Positions 46,437-58,275 of a DNA stretch of 64,000 bases are shown here, one piece after another. The notes beneath the pieces are model-generated. The model made no database searches, was not told where the DNA came from, and saw nothing but the letters and a program-made list of their open reading frames with translations. Both the position numbers and the translations under genes were made by a program. The stretch lies in NCBI RefSeq assembly GCF_009905375.1, contig NC_133650.1, positions 142,221,135-142,285,134 on the forward strand. The letters run 5' to 3'. This DNA comes from Apium graveolens (taxonomy: Eukaryota > Streptophyta > Magnoliopsida > Apiales > Apiaceae). Within the stretch, counting starts at the first letter, position 1. Every line of letters starts with the position of its first letter.

Positions 46437-49400
46437 TTTTCTTCAATCCTCAACCAAGCTTCCACTCTTTACACAAGTAAATGTTACTTCCCATACCATG
46501 ATCACTCATATTTCAAAGAGTTTTGAGTAGAAAGTTTAAGTTTAAAGGTTGCATGTAAAGGTTTTAGTGAAACTCAAAATACAATCTTGATTCTTATGGA
46601 TTTAAGGTTGTTTTTGAGAGGACTACAAGGAATGGATAAGTGCCAAGTCTTGAGAAGGAAACTCTTGATGATTTAATGGCCATTCCCTTCCAATTCATTC
46701 GGCCATGACCATATGGGAGCCGAATGAATGGTCCTTGAGATCATTCTTGTTGTTTTGTTCAATTTTTGCATATTTATATGATAATGACTTGAATTTTGTG
46801 GTGAAAATTTGATAAAACTCCTTACATGCTAAGTGATCATCTAGTTATATCTTATGCTAGGCTTGCATGTCAATTTTATGATAGAACATATGTAGAAAAT
46901 GTGTTGTTTTGGATTGAAAAACCCGAAGGCATGCATGCATGTGGATTTCTCTTAGAATGTTGTAAGATTTTGATCATTTGGAAAGATTTTGTTAGTGAGC
47001 CTTAATTTCAGTAGGAATAATGTGTTAATATTGATTTATGCTTCTTGTTGCATGGTAATAATTCATGGTTATCTTTTATAAAAATATATATCTTGTTGTT
47101 TCAAAAGCATGAAGATTTGTGATTTGTGATTTGTGAAGTGTAGTCTCTTTTGTTTTGCCATAATTGTACCTTAGGTAAGGATGATCTTACAAAGGTTATT
47201 TTGAGAATAAGGTAGTTGGTTCAGTAGAATACCATGTATAAGTCTTGGTTTAAGTATTGAGTTGTTGTTAGTTGAGTTTGTCAAGTCAAAACCTTGGAAA
47301 ATGAGAGTTATAGTTTCTGTAGAAAAATCAGTTTAGCACCCTGAGGTTTAGAGTAAGTTTTGACCATGTCATTGATGTGAACTTTGAGGCCCAAGCTACC
47401 AGAAGTTATTATTTGGAGTATATAAAAGGTTTTAGGAGTTGGTTGGAGGTTTGCATGTCATTTGGTTAGGTGCACAAGTAGAATAACAAAATCTGTCCAG
47501 CAGGGGACAGTTTTGTTGCAACTTAGAAATAGGGAGATTTGACCATGTCATGGGTAGGCCCTCATTAGGACCTATTGGGCCTTAGTTAGAGGGAGTGTCA
47601 GGGAAGTTTTTACAGCCATAGTTCATAGGATATGAGTTAGAACCATGTGTCAAAGGTTAATTCAAGTCAGGGCGTTTTCTGCCCAGAAAAGCAGGGGAAC
47701 CTTGGACTTTTAGATTAGGCCCAAGAAGGCCCAAGCCAGGCCCTTGAGCCACATAAAGCTTGTGAGATGCCCTTAGGTCAGGAGAGTCTTGTGTAAAAGT
47801 TTTAAAGGAAAACTTGTAGTTTAAGAGTGTCTAATGCACTCAAGAAACTATAGTTGTCATTCTGACATTTGCACCAGTGAGCACCTTCACTTATCCCATA
47901 GTTTTAGAACACTTAGAAGTGAGCATTAGGTCGACCACCATAGTTGTAAGATAGTAGAAGGTCAGTAGAGCAAAAGACACAATTGAGGGTCAATAGGTTT
48001 TGGATAGTTTAGGAAAGGCACATCGAGTTAGGAAGCCAAAATTTGAAGACTTTGTCTAGTTTAGCGACCAAGTGACTTAAGTGGTGAGTCGAGATCATCC
48101 AAGCCTAGTATTGCATTATGGTATATATATGGTGTAATTTGGTGTTAATATATGATATGTGATTATGTGGCTATGTGTGTACGTTTGTAATTTAAAAGTG
48201 AATATAAAATTAGGTGCGTATAGGCCTAAGTGGCATCCGTCTTTAATTTCGAGTTGTAAATAGGTTAAGATGGTAAGAATATATTATAATGAGGATTATT
48301 ATTATTATGTAGGATCTCGAGACGAGGAAAAACTTGCCATAAAGGTCGAGTGAAGCTCCAGTTGCTCCTACCAGTCAGACCAGACCAGCCTTTCTCAAGG
48401 CAAGTGATTCAACTTGACCTTCGTACTTACTGTAAACAGTTTATATATATCGATGTAATTATCCTGAGTCATTTTGATATATTTAAATCAAGCGTATCTT
48501 TTGTTTATCTTTGAGTTATATAGAGATGCCATGAACCCTCGAGTACGTATTGCAAGTAGTTCAAAAGTCTTTCATGATAGTTTAATGCCATGATAAAATG
48601 GAGAGTTGATATATTACTTGATTGATCCTCTTGATTAACATGTTGATGATTCCTAAGTATTGATATCTCATCCTGATACTTGAATCCCTATAGAACCTTA
48701 CCTTGAACCCTGTAAGTTAGAAACTTATCAACGTGAACCCTCATTGATTGATACCCCTCTTTCTTATCCTAAAGTTTGACAACTCTGATACATCCTGAGC
48801 TAAATAATCATTTCTTCATACCCTAACACCCATAATATTCATGAAGCTTATCTTCTTGATGATCCAACACCTGTACCTTGACGAGAAACCATTGCTTTAA
48901 GCCCAGTTTGGCATTACCCCTTTATATTATCCATTAGTCTCACTAAATGTTCCTGTCCAAGTTCTGACATATGAAAACCTTTTGGTTACCCTAATAGAGT
49001 AAAATTTTGTAAATCATGGCCCTGAGGTTTAATACCATATTTCCCATATATCGAGTTGATCTATAATCCCTTAATAAAAATGTTTACTGTTAAAAGAGAT
49101 TTTGTTATAATTCGGCATCAGTTTTTGAAATAAATAAAATATGGGTTTTTAGTCCCAAAGGGGGATAAATGTTTTCTTTGAATAGTGGATCTGGACTGAG
49201 ACGCGAGTCATTTCCACACTTATATTAGGCTTAAAAGTTGCCTAGGGATTCCCGTTAATGTTTTTAGAACCCAGCGAGGTTCGGGATTACTTCGCGGCTG
49301 ATCACGGGCTGTAATCCGTAGCGTCATAAAATGATTTTGATTAAGACATGATTTTAAGATTGTTTTGATACAAGTAAAATGATGCCATCCCACATAGTTT

Positions 49401-49540
49401 TATCTCTCGATATCATTGGTTATGTCTTTCCATTGTCATTCTTAAAGGTATATCTCGATTTATGTTTTGTGTCATACTGTTAGCACTTGTTGAGCATTTG
49501 GCTCACTCCTTGCTTTACCCTGATATTACAACTAGCAGCT

Positions 49541-49612
49541 ATGGTTAGATTCAAGCAGACTGCCCGTAATACCTGTGATGCTGATGCTTATGTTCGAGCC
49601 CAGGTAGAATAA
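49541..49612 (+). CDS. H3 tail-like mini-exon in L3
   Basis: MVRFKQTARNTCDADAYVRA, then QVE and TAA. The K9-equivalent has become Asn through AAG to AAT, and the acceptor AG of TTACAG reads TTACAA, with other AG pairs 4 and 7 bases further on. The CAG|GTAG donor-like site is at 49601-49607. Spliced at this donor to the acceptor at 49918 the frame continues in phase into the pre-gag frame. Confidence 0.4.
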   Translation: MVRFKQTARNTCDADAYVRAQVE

Positions 49613-49786
49613 GTAATAATAGATTGTGTGAGGACTCGGTATTTATATTCAGATGTAATAGTTGGTAGTGTCGGGCTGTTCCAAACCCTAAACTGTAAGA
49701 TCTTGGAGTTGGTTGTGTATTCTTCTTTTAAAATGTTGTAATAGTTATATTTAATTTGTTGTTTAAGTTGGGGGCGTGACAGGTTT

Positions 49787-49798
49787 TGGTATCAGAGC
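49787..49798 (+). other. Primer-binding site of element P (initiator Met tRNA)
   Basis: TGGTATCAGAGC five bases after the LTR end. Confidence 0.85.
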
Positions 49799-49918
49799 TA
49801 CGGTTTAGAGTCCCTGGACAGCCCAAATAGGTTATAGGATATGTGTGTAGGTTATAGGTAATATGCGAGAGAGTGGGTTAAGTAAATTATTATTAATACT
49901 CCTCTTATTGGTTGTCAG

Positions 49919-50275
49919 CAAAGGGCGCATTCCTCGTCATCCTCTGGGTCGGACGACACTATTGCTTTCTCCGTGTATGCTGAGTTGAGGCGCGAGTTCG
50001 ACATGCTTCAGGGCAAGTACGACCGACTGATAGACCGACTGAAGAACGTGTATCCGGACAGCTGAAACTACGAAGGGAAGCCCAAGGAGTAGATGACTGC
50101 GAGACTTGAGACCTTGGTTTAGTACGTCAACACTAAGCTTGAGGAGATGCCAGCGCACTGGGACCGTACCAGCCAGTATGTCATTCAGATGGTGGTGGTT
50201 GAGCTCCAGAGCATTGTGAAGACGCTTCGAGAGGAAAAGACTACCAAGCCCCGTTCAGATGGAGTGGAGCCTTAG
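49919..50275 (+). pseudogene. Pre-gag reading frame of element P (coiled-coil-like, no ATG of its own)
   Basis: After the acceptor-like TTGGTTGTCAG the frame runs 118 codons to TAG 50273: QRAHSSSSGSDDTIAFSVY, then a heptad-like AELRREFDMLQGKYDRLIDR, then helix-forming segments ending KPRSDGVEP. Three stops interrupt it (50063, 50090 and near 50120). Element Q lacks the first two of these stops. The frame opens without a usual start codon, which fits an exon spliced from the LTR. The antisense frames at 49937-50158 are shadows. Function is unknown; position and coiled-coil character suggest a structural or adaptor protein. Confidence 0.5.
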
Positions 50276-50591
50276 TTCTTTCCATTTACCTTTCATGTTG
50301 TTGTACTATCAGACTCTGTGGAATCCCCAGTTATTCTGTTGTTCCTTTAAATAAGCCTGTTATTCCTAGAATCAGACTTTGTCCTAATCCTATGTATTGT
50401 GACCTTTAAAATTTCAATAATTATGTTCTATTGTTCCATTTGCTCTCAACTGTTATTTTACGTTTTTATATGCATCATCATATCTGCTTAATTTGGAAAC
50501 TTGACCCCATATGTAAATAAGAATGCCATGCGATACCCTAGAATAATTTTATCATTCATATCTGTTTTGACATAACTCTTATTTTAGGATT

Positions 50592-53500
50592 ATGCCTCCC
50601 AAAAAGAAGAACCCAACAACCACATCCACCACAGACCCAAACATTCTTCGATTACTGGAAACCTTGCAACAACAGACCAATGCAATAGCTCAACAACAAC
50701 TAACCCTTCAACAACGAATTGAAAACCAAGATAACCGTGAGCCACACCAACCACCTGAACCACCAGTACCACCTACACAAATTTTCACTTTCAAGGCTTT
50801 TCAGAATGTGAATCCACCTGCATTTCATGATACCACTGATCCAGTGATAGCTAACACATGGATCAAGGAGATGGAAATGGCTTTTGAGTTGGTACAGTTA
50901 GGAGACGATCAGAAGACGCTGTATGCTACATACTTCTTGAAGGGAGAAGTCATCTATTGGTGGAAATCAGTAAAAGCTATGGAAGTCACTCAACAGGTTT
51001 CTTGGGAGAGATTTAAGAAGTTATTTCTGGACAAGTATTATCCTAAGTACATGCAGAATCAGATGGAGCTAAAATTTCTTGAGTTGAAGCAAGGGAACAT
51101 GACTGTATTGGAGTATGAGAAGAAGTTCACTGAGTTGTCAAGGTTTGTGACAAAGTATACCAGCAATGAGGAGGAAAAAGCAAAGAAATTTCAGCAAGGA
51201 TTGGAGCCTTGGATCAGAGATAGGGTGGCTATGTTTGAGCTTGAAACTTATGCGGGAGTAGTACAGAATGCTGCTCTGATTGAGAATAATGGGATGCAGT
51301 CAAGGAAAGAGAGGGATAACAAGAAAAGGAAGGTTCCATTTTATGGAGAAAAGTCTGAAGCAGGAAGTTCACAAGATCAGAGTGTAAAGAGGATTGGTTT
51401 CCAGAAGGGTGGAAATTTTCAAAAGAAAGGAAATTTGGGTAAAAGGCAAGAATCGAAAGGGAACAATCAGGCAAGCCAAGGGCAAGTTGGAGAAAACAGG
51501 TTCTAGAGGCCAGAATGCAAGCACTGCGGAAGAAGGCACCCCGGAGTGTGTAATAAGCTGAGCATGACATGCTATAGGTGCAATCAGAAGGGACATTTGG
51601 CGAATGAGTGCAAGATGCTGAAGCCAGGAGTTACGTGCTACAAGTGTGGGAAGACTGGACACATAGCTAGGGAGTGCAAGGCAACCAGACCAGTCAAAGC
51701 TATGATGAATGTGGCAAGTACCAGTGCAAGCGTGCCAGCCGAGGTATTGGCATTACCTCCACCACCCGCACCAACCCCGCAAGCAACAGCAAGGACATTT
51801 GATTTAAAGATGAAGGATGCTGTACAGAATTCAGAGGTGATAGCAGGTACACTTTTACTCAATAATGTCAAACCTAAAGTATTGATTGATTCGGGAGCAA
51901 CAAGATCTTTCATATCAGAATCTTTTGTTGATAAGCTTCAATGTGAGAAAATGATTATGAGTGAGGTAGTAAATGTGGTAATTGCGAACCAAGAGAAGAT
52001 TCCTGTGAATCAATTTTGTCCAAAGTATGAGATTGATATTTCGGGGTATAAGTTTTCAGCCGACTTGATACTCTTCAAGTTGGGAGAGTTTGATATAATT
52101 TTAGGAATGGATTGGTTAGGAGAGAATAGCGCTCAGATTAATTGTAAGACCAATAAAGGGTATTTAAAGACGAAGAGTGGAGAGAAGGTAGTATTTAAGG
52201 GGCAGAGGCAAGAACAACTATTTCTTACAATTGTTCAGGCTAAGAAGCTACTTAGAAAAGGTTATGAGTCGTTCCTAGCTTATGTAGTGGATTCGGAAAA
52301 AGGCATCCCCAGCATGGAAGATATCCCTGTATTTAATGAGTTCCTGGATATGTTTCCCGATGAACTACCAGGCTTACCACCAGATCGACAAATCGAGTTC
52401 GAGATCAACCTTGCTCCAGGCACAGAACCAGTTTCCAAGGCCCCGTATAGGATGGCACCAGCAGAAATGAAAGAGTTGGCGAGCCAGCTACAAGAATTAT
52501 TGGATAAAAGAGTGATACGACCAAGTATATCGCCATGGGGAGCACCTGTTCTGTTTGTAAAAAAGAAAGATGGGAGTATGCGTCTATGCATAGATTACCG
52601 GGAGTTGAATAAGGTGACGATCAAGAACCGCTACCCGCTACCAAGGATAGATGACCTTTTTGATCAGTTGAAGGGAGCAAAATGCTTTTCGAAGATTGAT
52701 TTGAGATCGGGATACCATCAATTAAAGATCAAAGAAGAAGATGTTTCCAAGACCGCATTCAGGACCAGATATGGGCATTATGAATTCCTAGTAATGCCGT
52801 TTGGATTGACCAACGCTCCGGCCGCATTTATGGATCTAATGAATCGGGTATTTAAGAAGTATTTGGACAAATTTGTCGTAGTATTCATTGATGACATCCT
52901 TATTTATTCTAAGTCGGAAGAAGAACATAAGCAGCACCTCTGGATAGCATTGGAGATACTCCGATAAGAGAAGTTGTATGCCAAGTTTACCAAATGTGAG
53001 TTTTGGTTAAAGGAAGTTCAATTTTTGGGGCATGTCATTGGAAATGAGGGAGTTAAAGTGGATCCGGCAAAGATTGAGGCAGTTATGAGTTGGGAGAGGC
53101 CAAAGACTCCTACGGAAGTGCGAAGTTTTCTAGGATTGGCCGGATACTATAGAAGATTTGTCAAGGATTTTTCAAAGATCGCCATGCCATTGACCAAGTT
53201 AACCAGAAAGAATCAAAAGTTTGAATGGAGTGCAGAATGTGAGGATAGCTTTCAAGAGTTGAAGTAGAAGTTGGTAACAGCTCCGGTGTTGGTACTTTCA
53301 GATGATCAAGGGAACTTTGTAATATTCAGCGACGCTTCGCATAAGGGTTTGGGTTGTGTGTTGATGCAACACAGTAAAGTGATCGCATATGCGTCAAGAC
53401 AATTAAAACCGCATGAGTTAAAATACCCGACGCATGACTTGGAACTAGCCGCCATAGTGTTCGTACTTAAGATTTGGAGACATTACCTCTATGGAGAGAA

Positions 53501-53990
53501 GTGTGAAATCTACACGGATCACAAGAGTTTAAAGTACATTTTTACTCAGGAGGAGCTCAATATGAGGCAGAGGAGATGGCTGGAATTGATCAAGGACTAT
53601 GACTGTTCGATAATTTACCATCTTGGAAAGGCGAATGTAGTGGCCGATGCTCTGAGTAGGAAGGAGAGACTGAATATGATAATAACATCAAAAGAGTTAT
53701 CTGAAGAAATCGAAAGATTGGAATTGGAACTTTGTGCTTATGGAAAAGTCGAGGAAGTTTGTCGTGCAATGACCTTTTAGCCAACACTAGTGGAAAAGAT
53801 AAAGAAGTATCAAGAAAAAGTAATGGAGAAAGAGAAGAATCAGTTATCTGGAGAGGAGATTAATACTCAAAGGGATGAGCAAGGGATACTAAGATTTTCA
53901 TCCAGAATATGGATTCCTCATGTACCTGAATTAAAGAGTGAGATCCTCCATGAAGCCCACAATCCGATATTTTCAATCCACCCGGGATAA
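50592..53990 (+). pseudogene. Gypsy A gag-pol: gag, protease, reverse transcriptase and RNase H, nonsense-broken
   Basis: One frame runs from ATG 50592 (MPPKKKNPTTTSTTDPN) to 53988 without a frameshift, but with stops at 51504, 52965, 53265 and 53778. The gag retrotrans domain covers 50800-51270 (KGEVIYWWKS, YYPKYMQNQ). Zinc knuckles are [14 protein letters not shown] and [14 protein letters not shown] (51570-51680). Protease has [12 protein letters not shown] (51885). Reverse transcriptase has [33 protein letters not shown] and FIDDILIYS (52460-52960). RNase H has [21 protein letters not shown] and [10 protein letters not shown]. The integrase zinc region begins at 53940 and is cut. An acceptor-like CTTATTTTAG precedes the ATG by four bases. 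Confidence 0.9.
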
Positions 53991-55084
53991 AAAACATTTA
54001 TCGATCCAACACGATCTAGAACGTACTAATATTCCATAAATATAAATAGCCAATACATTATTGTATTTTGTACAGATTATCATTTGCAAACAGTAAAACT
54101 ATATAGTTTCCAGAGAAAAACCTTAAAAATTCATCGTGTTCTTCATAATCAAATGCACAAACAAAGGCGTTATCGAACTCCGATTAGAGCGTGCCATATA
54201 TCAAATCGAAGCTTTCGAAAAGTTCTTTCATATTCAATCATCCATTTCAGTGTAGAAATTAAGGTGATTTTCTTATTTAATTATTTTAATTCGAATTATT
54301 TAGTAATTAAAATATGAATTTTTGTTCTTGATGTTGTTTGTGTGATTTGATGCTAGAATCATGTAGATCTTTTCTTCCTCGTGATTTTGGTTTATTATAT
54401 GTCAAATTTGAAGTTCAATAACATGTAGAAAAGTTGGCTTGATTCTCGAATTGAAGAACTAGGGTTTATGTGTTTGAATGTTCTTCGTTAAAAATTAGGC
54501 GTTTATTTGTTAAGGGTTATTAGATGAAATTGATTACACGGTTGTGTAGATCGTTTAAAAACGATTCGAATGGTATGATTGAAATCAACAGATGATACCG
54601 GGAAGTGGCTCGTCGGAAAATCGATTGAACCGGTGGCGATATTTTCAGTTGATTATTCTATTCAATCTGTGCATGGTTTGAAGTTTTTGTTGCTGCAGAC
54701 GTGTTTCTAGGGAAGAGACTTTCATCCCCTGTTAATTTTATGCATTTTTGGGCAGTCTGTAGCTCCCCGGAAAGCTTGGTGGCCGCCGTTAATGGCCTGC
54801 CACCGGAGTTGCAGTCGGGGAAGACGACGGGGAAAAATTACCCTTTAGTACCTAGAAGTTTTCCCTGATTTGCAAATTTAATATTTTGGTTTTAAAAATT
54901 TATAAAATCTAGATTCCTGTTTATAAAATTTCAAAAATTAGATTTCTATTTAATTATTTTCAGAAAATGTATTTTCTTTTTAAAAATATTTTCAGAAATT
55001 GATTTTAAATTATTTAAAATCTCAAAATTCATTATTTAATTTCTAAAAATTATTTTTATGTTAAAAATAAATCTTAATTAATCA
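53989..55084 (+). repeat. C-family LTR fragment
   Basis: The segment is collinear with about 16660-17600 of LTR C. Shared blocks include AGGCGTTATCGAACTCCGAT, CATATATCAAATCGAAGCT, the CGGAAAGCTTGG block and the AT-rich end AAAAATAAATCTTAATTA. Both ends are abrupt: it follows the broken integrase of element P and stops before unrelated sequence. Confidence 0.75.
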
Positions 55085-55223
55085 TCTGTGATAAGGCAAG
55101 TCCTTCTGAACCTTTCTTCGAGATATATTGCAAATATTTCTGAACTTTTTTATAACATGTTTCTAGTATTCAAAAAAAAATCTTGTTTTACATTGCAAGC
55201 GCTTTAAACTAGTCAACCTTGAA
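55085..55223. other. Short unassigned spacer
   Basis: No feature is seen between the LTR fragment and the CACTA terminus. GAA at 55221-55223 would be the 3 bp target site. Confidence 0.3.
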
Positions 55224-55625
55224 CACTACGCCATAAGTGCACTATTGTAATGCCTAAATTGTGTTACAATAGGCCCAAAAAGCGTTACAATAGGTCTACT
55301 GTAACACCAGAGGCGTTACGTATATGAGCATTATAATAGACACCCTAATGTAACATTTCACTGATCTATTATAACAGAGAGGAAAACATTACAACATGCA
55401 CCTAGTAACACTAACATGCCCAAATGTAACATAAAATGAGTGATACAATAGTTTGATCAAGATTGCATAAGTGGGACCCACAAGGTGGGGTCCCACAGCC
55501 TATTGTAACAGTCTGTTTTATCTATTGTAATACCAATTTTTTATAATTAAGCAACACTAGCATATGTAATATAACACTATATGTAAACATATATTACACT
55601 AGAATAGTCAAATGTAACAATCCCA
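55224..55625 (+). mobile_element. CACTA-type transposon terminus with subterminal repeats
   Basis: The segment opens CACTACGCCATAAGTGC and then carries many copies, in both orientations, of a TGTTACAATAG / GCGTTACAATAGG unit (55261, 55279, 55296, 55311, 55357, 55500 and others), the layout of En/Spm (CACTA) ends. No transposase is visible. I did not find the matching ...TAGTG end, so the element is truncated or its right end lies where I could not recognise it. Confidence 0.55.
55471..55496. repeat. GTGGGACCC / GGGTCCCAC inverted repeat
   Basis: A perfect 9 bp stem around an 8-base loop, within the CACTA subterminal region. Confidence 0.85.
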
Positions 55626-56379
55626 TATATAATTAATAAAATATCAAATTTGCATACATGAGTCTCAATTTTTCGAACCAAACTATTAAATAACAGTCTC
55701 AATTCTCCAAACCATACCACTACATAAAAGTCTCATCTTTAACTCCAACAACTACAACATAAAATCCAAGCTATCCTTGGATAGGAAAAAACTACTCGTT
55801 GACTATCCTTTGAAATGAAATTATACCAAATAACCAGGCAGAGAAGCACTTTTTTCCCTTCTACACTTTCCTGATCTGGATACGAAATAATCAGCAGAGA
55901 GCTACTTGTTCTCCCTCATTCACCATTCCTTGCTCCTTACACAAGTCACACCAAATTGCATAAGAATTAATACAAAATGCATTTTGGACTTAGACAGGGG
56001 AAATGAGGATTTTGCAATAGATGCTATCTACGCGAATTATATTAAAATATACTAAAAGAAAAACAAGTAAGAATTACACACAAAACTTATTTAATTTGGA
56101 AGAGACTACCTATTTGGCAAGTCCTTCTTCCAAACCTGTACTGCTCATCAACAGACCACTGTGCTTGAGGCCTAACACTGAATCAAAAAGAAGAGAACTA
56201 GAAGTACTTGTAGCTTGAGGCACTCTAATACCTCCTGCGTATAAGTCCAATGACAAGCGTTTATCCACTTCTTATGTGATCTATAACCTTAACATTGATA
56301 AAAGAAACAACAACCTTAAGCATTTATAAAGACTAAACAATGTACCAAACTAGAGCATCTAAAGATCAACTTACAGGAT
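55626..56379. other. Gene-free interior of the CACTA-associated segment
   Basis: Short frames (for example 56021-56218) show no recognisable motif. Confidence 0.35.
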
Positions 56380-56386
56380 AACCATT

Positions 56387-56745
56387 ATGGCTATTACTCC
56401 TGAGTTTTACTTACAAGTTCCTGAGTTGGAAGAGATTAACAAAATGAGTGTATACATTGCCGATACAAGCCCCCCCAGTGTGGTTAGTGTATACCAGCGA
56501 CAGTTTCAGAAAGATTTCTCAGCATTTCTCAAGTGTCGTTCTGAGGAAATGGTTATTGGAAGGCGCATGGTTTTTCCATTGAACTGGATGCTTCTCAAGT
56601 AAACTGGAACGTCTATGAGAATGACGGTGCCTGCAACATTACCAAGTGTATAAGATCAGTAGAAGAATCCTTACTTGTTAGCATTCAAACATTGAATCCA
56701 TTTGCAGTAAAGCTAGCTTGCGGATATAACAAAAAAGCTAAAGGT
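56387..56745 (+). pseudogene. SABATH methyltransferase (salicylate methyltransferase-like) fragment
   Basis: The frame reads [20 protein letters not shown], then [23 protein letters not shown], matching the mid-region of SABATH carboxyl methyltransferases, where the Phe-x-x-Phe-Leu-x-x-Arg-x-x-Glu block precedes a Gly-Gly-x-Met-Val strand. The Gly-Gly is Gly-Arg-Arg here. Directly after, in another frame, comes [10 protein letters not shown] and CNITKCIRSVEESLL, which in the intact family lies roughly 80 residues further on. An internal deletion and frameshift near 56580 therefore joined two distant parts. The S-adenosylmethionine site and most of the enzyme are missing. It has the opposite orientation to the other two gene fragments. 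Confidence 0.75.
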
Positions 56746-58136
56746 TTTTATGTTTCCCTATATGTCAACATGCAATGATATAAGAAAGTTAAGATAACAA
56801 TAGCTACATGCTATGAAACTTTTAATACCGAAGCTTGATTTGACATGTCTAATTCTAAGATAAACTTATAAAAATTATATCCATATTGTCTACCGTTCTC
56901 ACTTTTTTGTCGAGTCCGAATGTTAGTTCGAGTTCGATGCAGATGATGTAAAATTTCTTGTTCCTTGAAGTGAAATATTGTATAAGAGCTAAGTTGCAAG
57001 TTAATTACAAATTGAATATTATCACCGGGCAAACTAAACTGTTGCAGGAAGGCAAATTCAGTTTTAGCACCGAAAATGAAACAATCGTAACAAAGTTACA
57101 TTTTATTGCTCATCAATGCCATAATTCTTTTATTTAAAAATAGCAGTTGTAAAATGTCGCATGCTTGTATAAGGAAGGAGTCTGGATAGTGCCTGACCAA
57201 TATCAAGAGTGAGAAGCAAAATCAACCTTGCAGACCAATTATACCTGCACCAAATAAAACCTTAATAAATCAATATCAGAGATGATATGTTGATTCAAGT
57301 GTTAAGATCCTAATATTATAGATACTTTATAAATTGATATGCCGATATCAACAACTGGATACCCCTAAAATTTCATGTGGTAAAGAAAGCCAACAAGGCA
57401 TCAATAACCATTCATTTATCTATCAGCAAGATTTTGGGAAATCAATATGTAATATGCTTTTCTTATTTCAACTCAGAGACTTACCACATGCAACCCTTCC
57501 ACCAGCATTTCTGGTGCTTTTGCTAAGTTCATGACCACCTGAACAATTAATGAGTATGAGTCAATCAATATGATTTACAGATGTAATACATTCTGTGCTA
57601 AAAGCACTTGCATATCTTACTAGATATACATGTTTGGATGTCTAGTTTAGTCTATCAAATTCTAGTAGAAGTAAGAACTCAGACCGAGACGACTCATGTG
57701 ACCAATCACAGAGAACGAAAATAATACCAGATTTCTATATGATGTCTCATTGTTTACACAAACCTCTTCTATCAAACTAGTACAATGTATTTTGTACAAC
57801 CTAAAAGAGTATCTGTATTGTGTACATATCATCCCTACATCCCTCCTTTCCCCAGGGATTTATGGAAAGCAAAAAAATAAGGGGGGAAAGAAGTAACATG
57901 GTAACTTTTGTTTTTTAAACATGGTAAACAGTAAGATTTTAATTTTTTAAAAAGTGAGAACGGTAGACATGTCTTATAATAAAATTTTATATTCTTTGTA
58001 TGACATGCCTAATTCTGAGATAAATGCTCTACTGTAAATGCACAGAATTTGGCATAGGAACATATCCATTTGACAAAGTGATAAAATTGCCGACTAGAAA
58101 ACTTGAACCATGAAACTTGCTAAAAGAAGAATCTGA
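56746..58136. other. Interval between gene fragments
   Basis: No convincing coding sequence. A GAGIIGL peptide (minus, near 57240) is too short to assign. The repeated phrase TGTCTAATTCT/TGCCTAATTCT plus GAGATAAA-like words at 56843 and 58007, with nearby ACGGTAGACAT and CTACCGTTCTC, suggests an inverted or duplicated repeat of low age. Confidence 0.3.
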
Positions 58137-58275
58137 ATTTCACTTGAACATAATTTTCCCAAAGAAGAAAAACAACTCCTCTCTTCTTTTTGGAGATCGT
58201 CTCTATGACAACATCAGTATACTGCTCCCATCCTTTCTTGGCATGAGAATTTGCCTGATGTAGCCTAACTGTGGA
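58137..58275 (-). pseudogene. UNG: Uracil-DNA glycosylase exon fragment
   Basis: On the minus strand the sequence after CTCCACAG reads TVRLHQANSHAKKGWEQYTD, then an Ile/Lys-rich stretch and GVVFLLWENYVQ. This is the family 1 uracil-DNA glycosylase segment that precedes the final His-Pro-Ser motif. The intact family has WGxxAQ here, and WEN is a change. No catalytic water-activating Asp region or His-Pro-Ser loop is nearby, and the frame stops soon after. It is a single captured or relic exon, not a gene. Confidence 0.8.

Larger units (their letters stand above)
45745..49781 (+). repeat. Gypsy A LTR L3 (4.0 kb), 5' LTR of element P
   Basis: It runs from TGTTACAACCGG to GGGGGCGTGACA, 4,037 bp. 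It contains a Y-rich block with CTCTCGGC (46330-46436), a donor-like AGGTAAGGATGATCT (47173), an inverted repeat (49284-49317) and the mini-exon (49541). The antisense and sense frames inside it are not genes. Confidence 0.85.
45745..53988 (+). mobile_element. Gypsy A element P: 5' LTR, leader, gag and most of pol
   Basis: P is a Tekay/Del-like chromovirus inserted in the leader of element Q (target site GAAAT). It keeps L3 as 5' LTR, the primer site, a pre-gag frame and a gag-pol frame to the integrase zinc region. It ends at 53988, where C-family LTR sequence begins. The integrase core, chromodomain and 3' LTR are missing in place. L1 is the best candidate for part of the 3' LTR. Confidence 0.8.

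Noticed and set aside
57180..57260. GAGIIGL peptide on the minus strand, like a nucleotide-binding loop
   Set aside because: Only seven residues, followed by a stop and without further family blocks.
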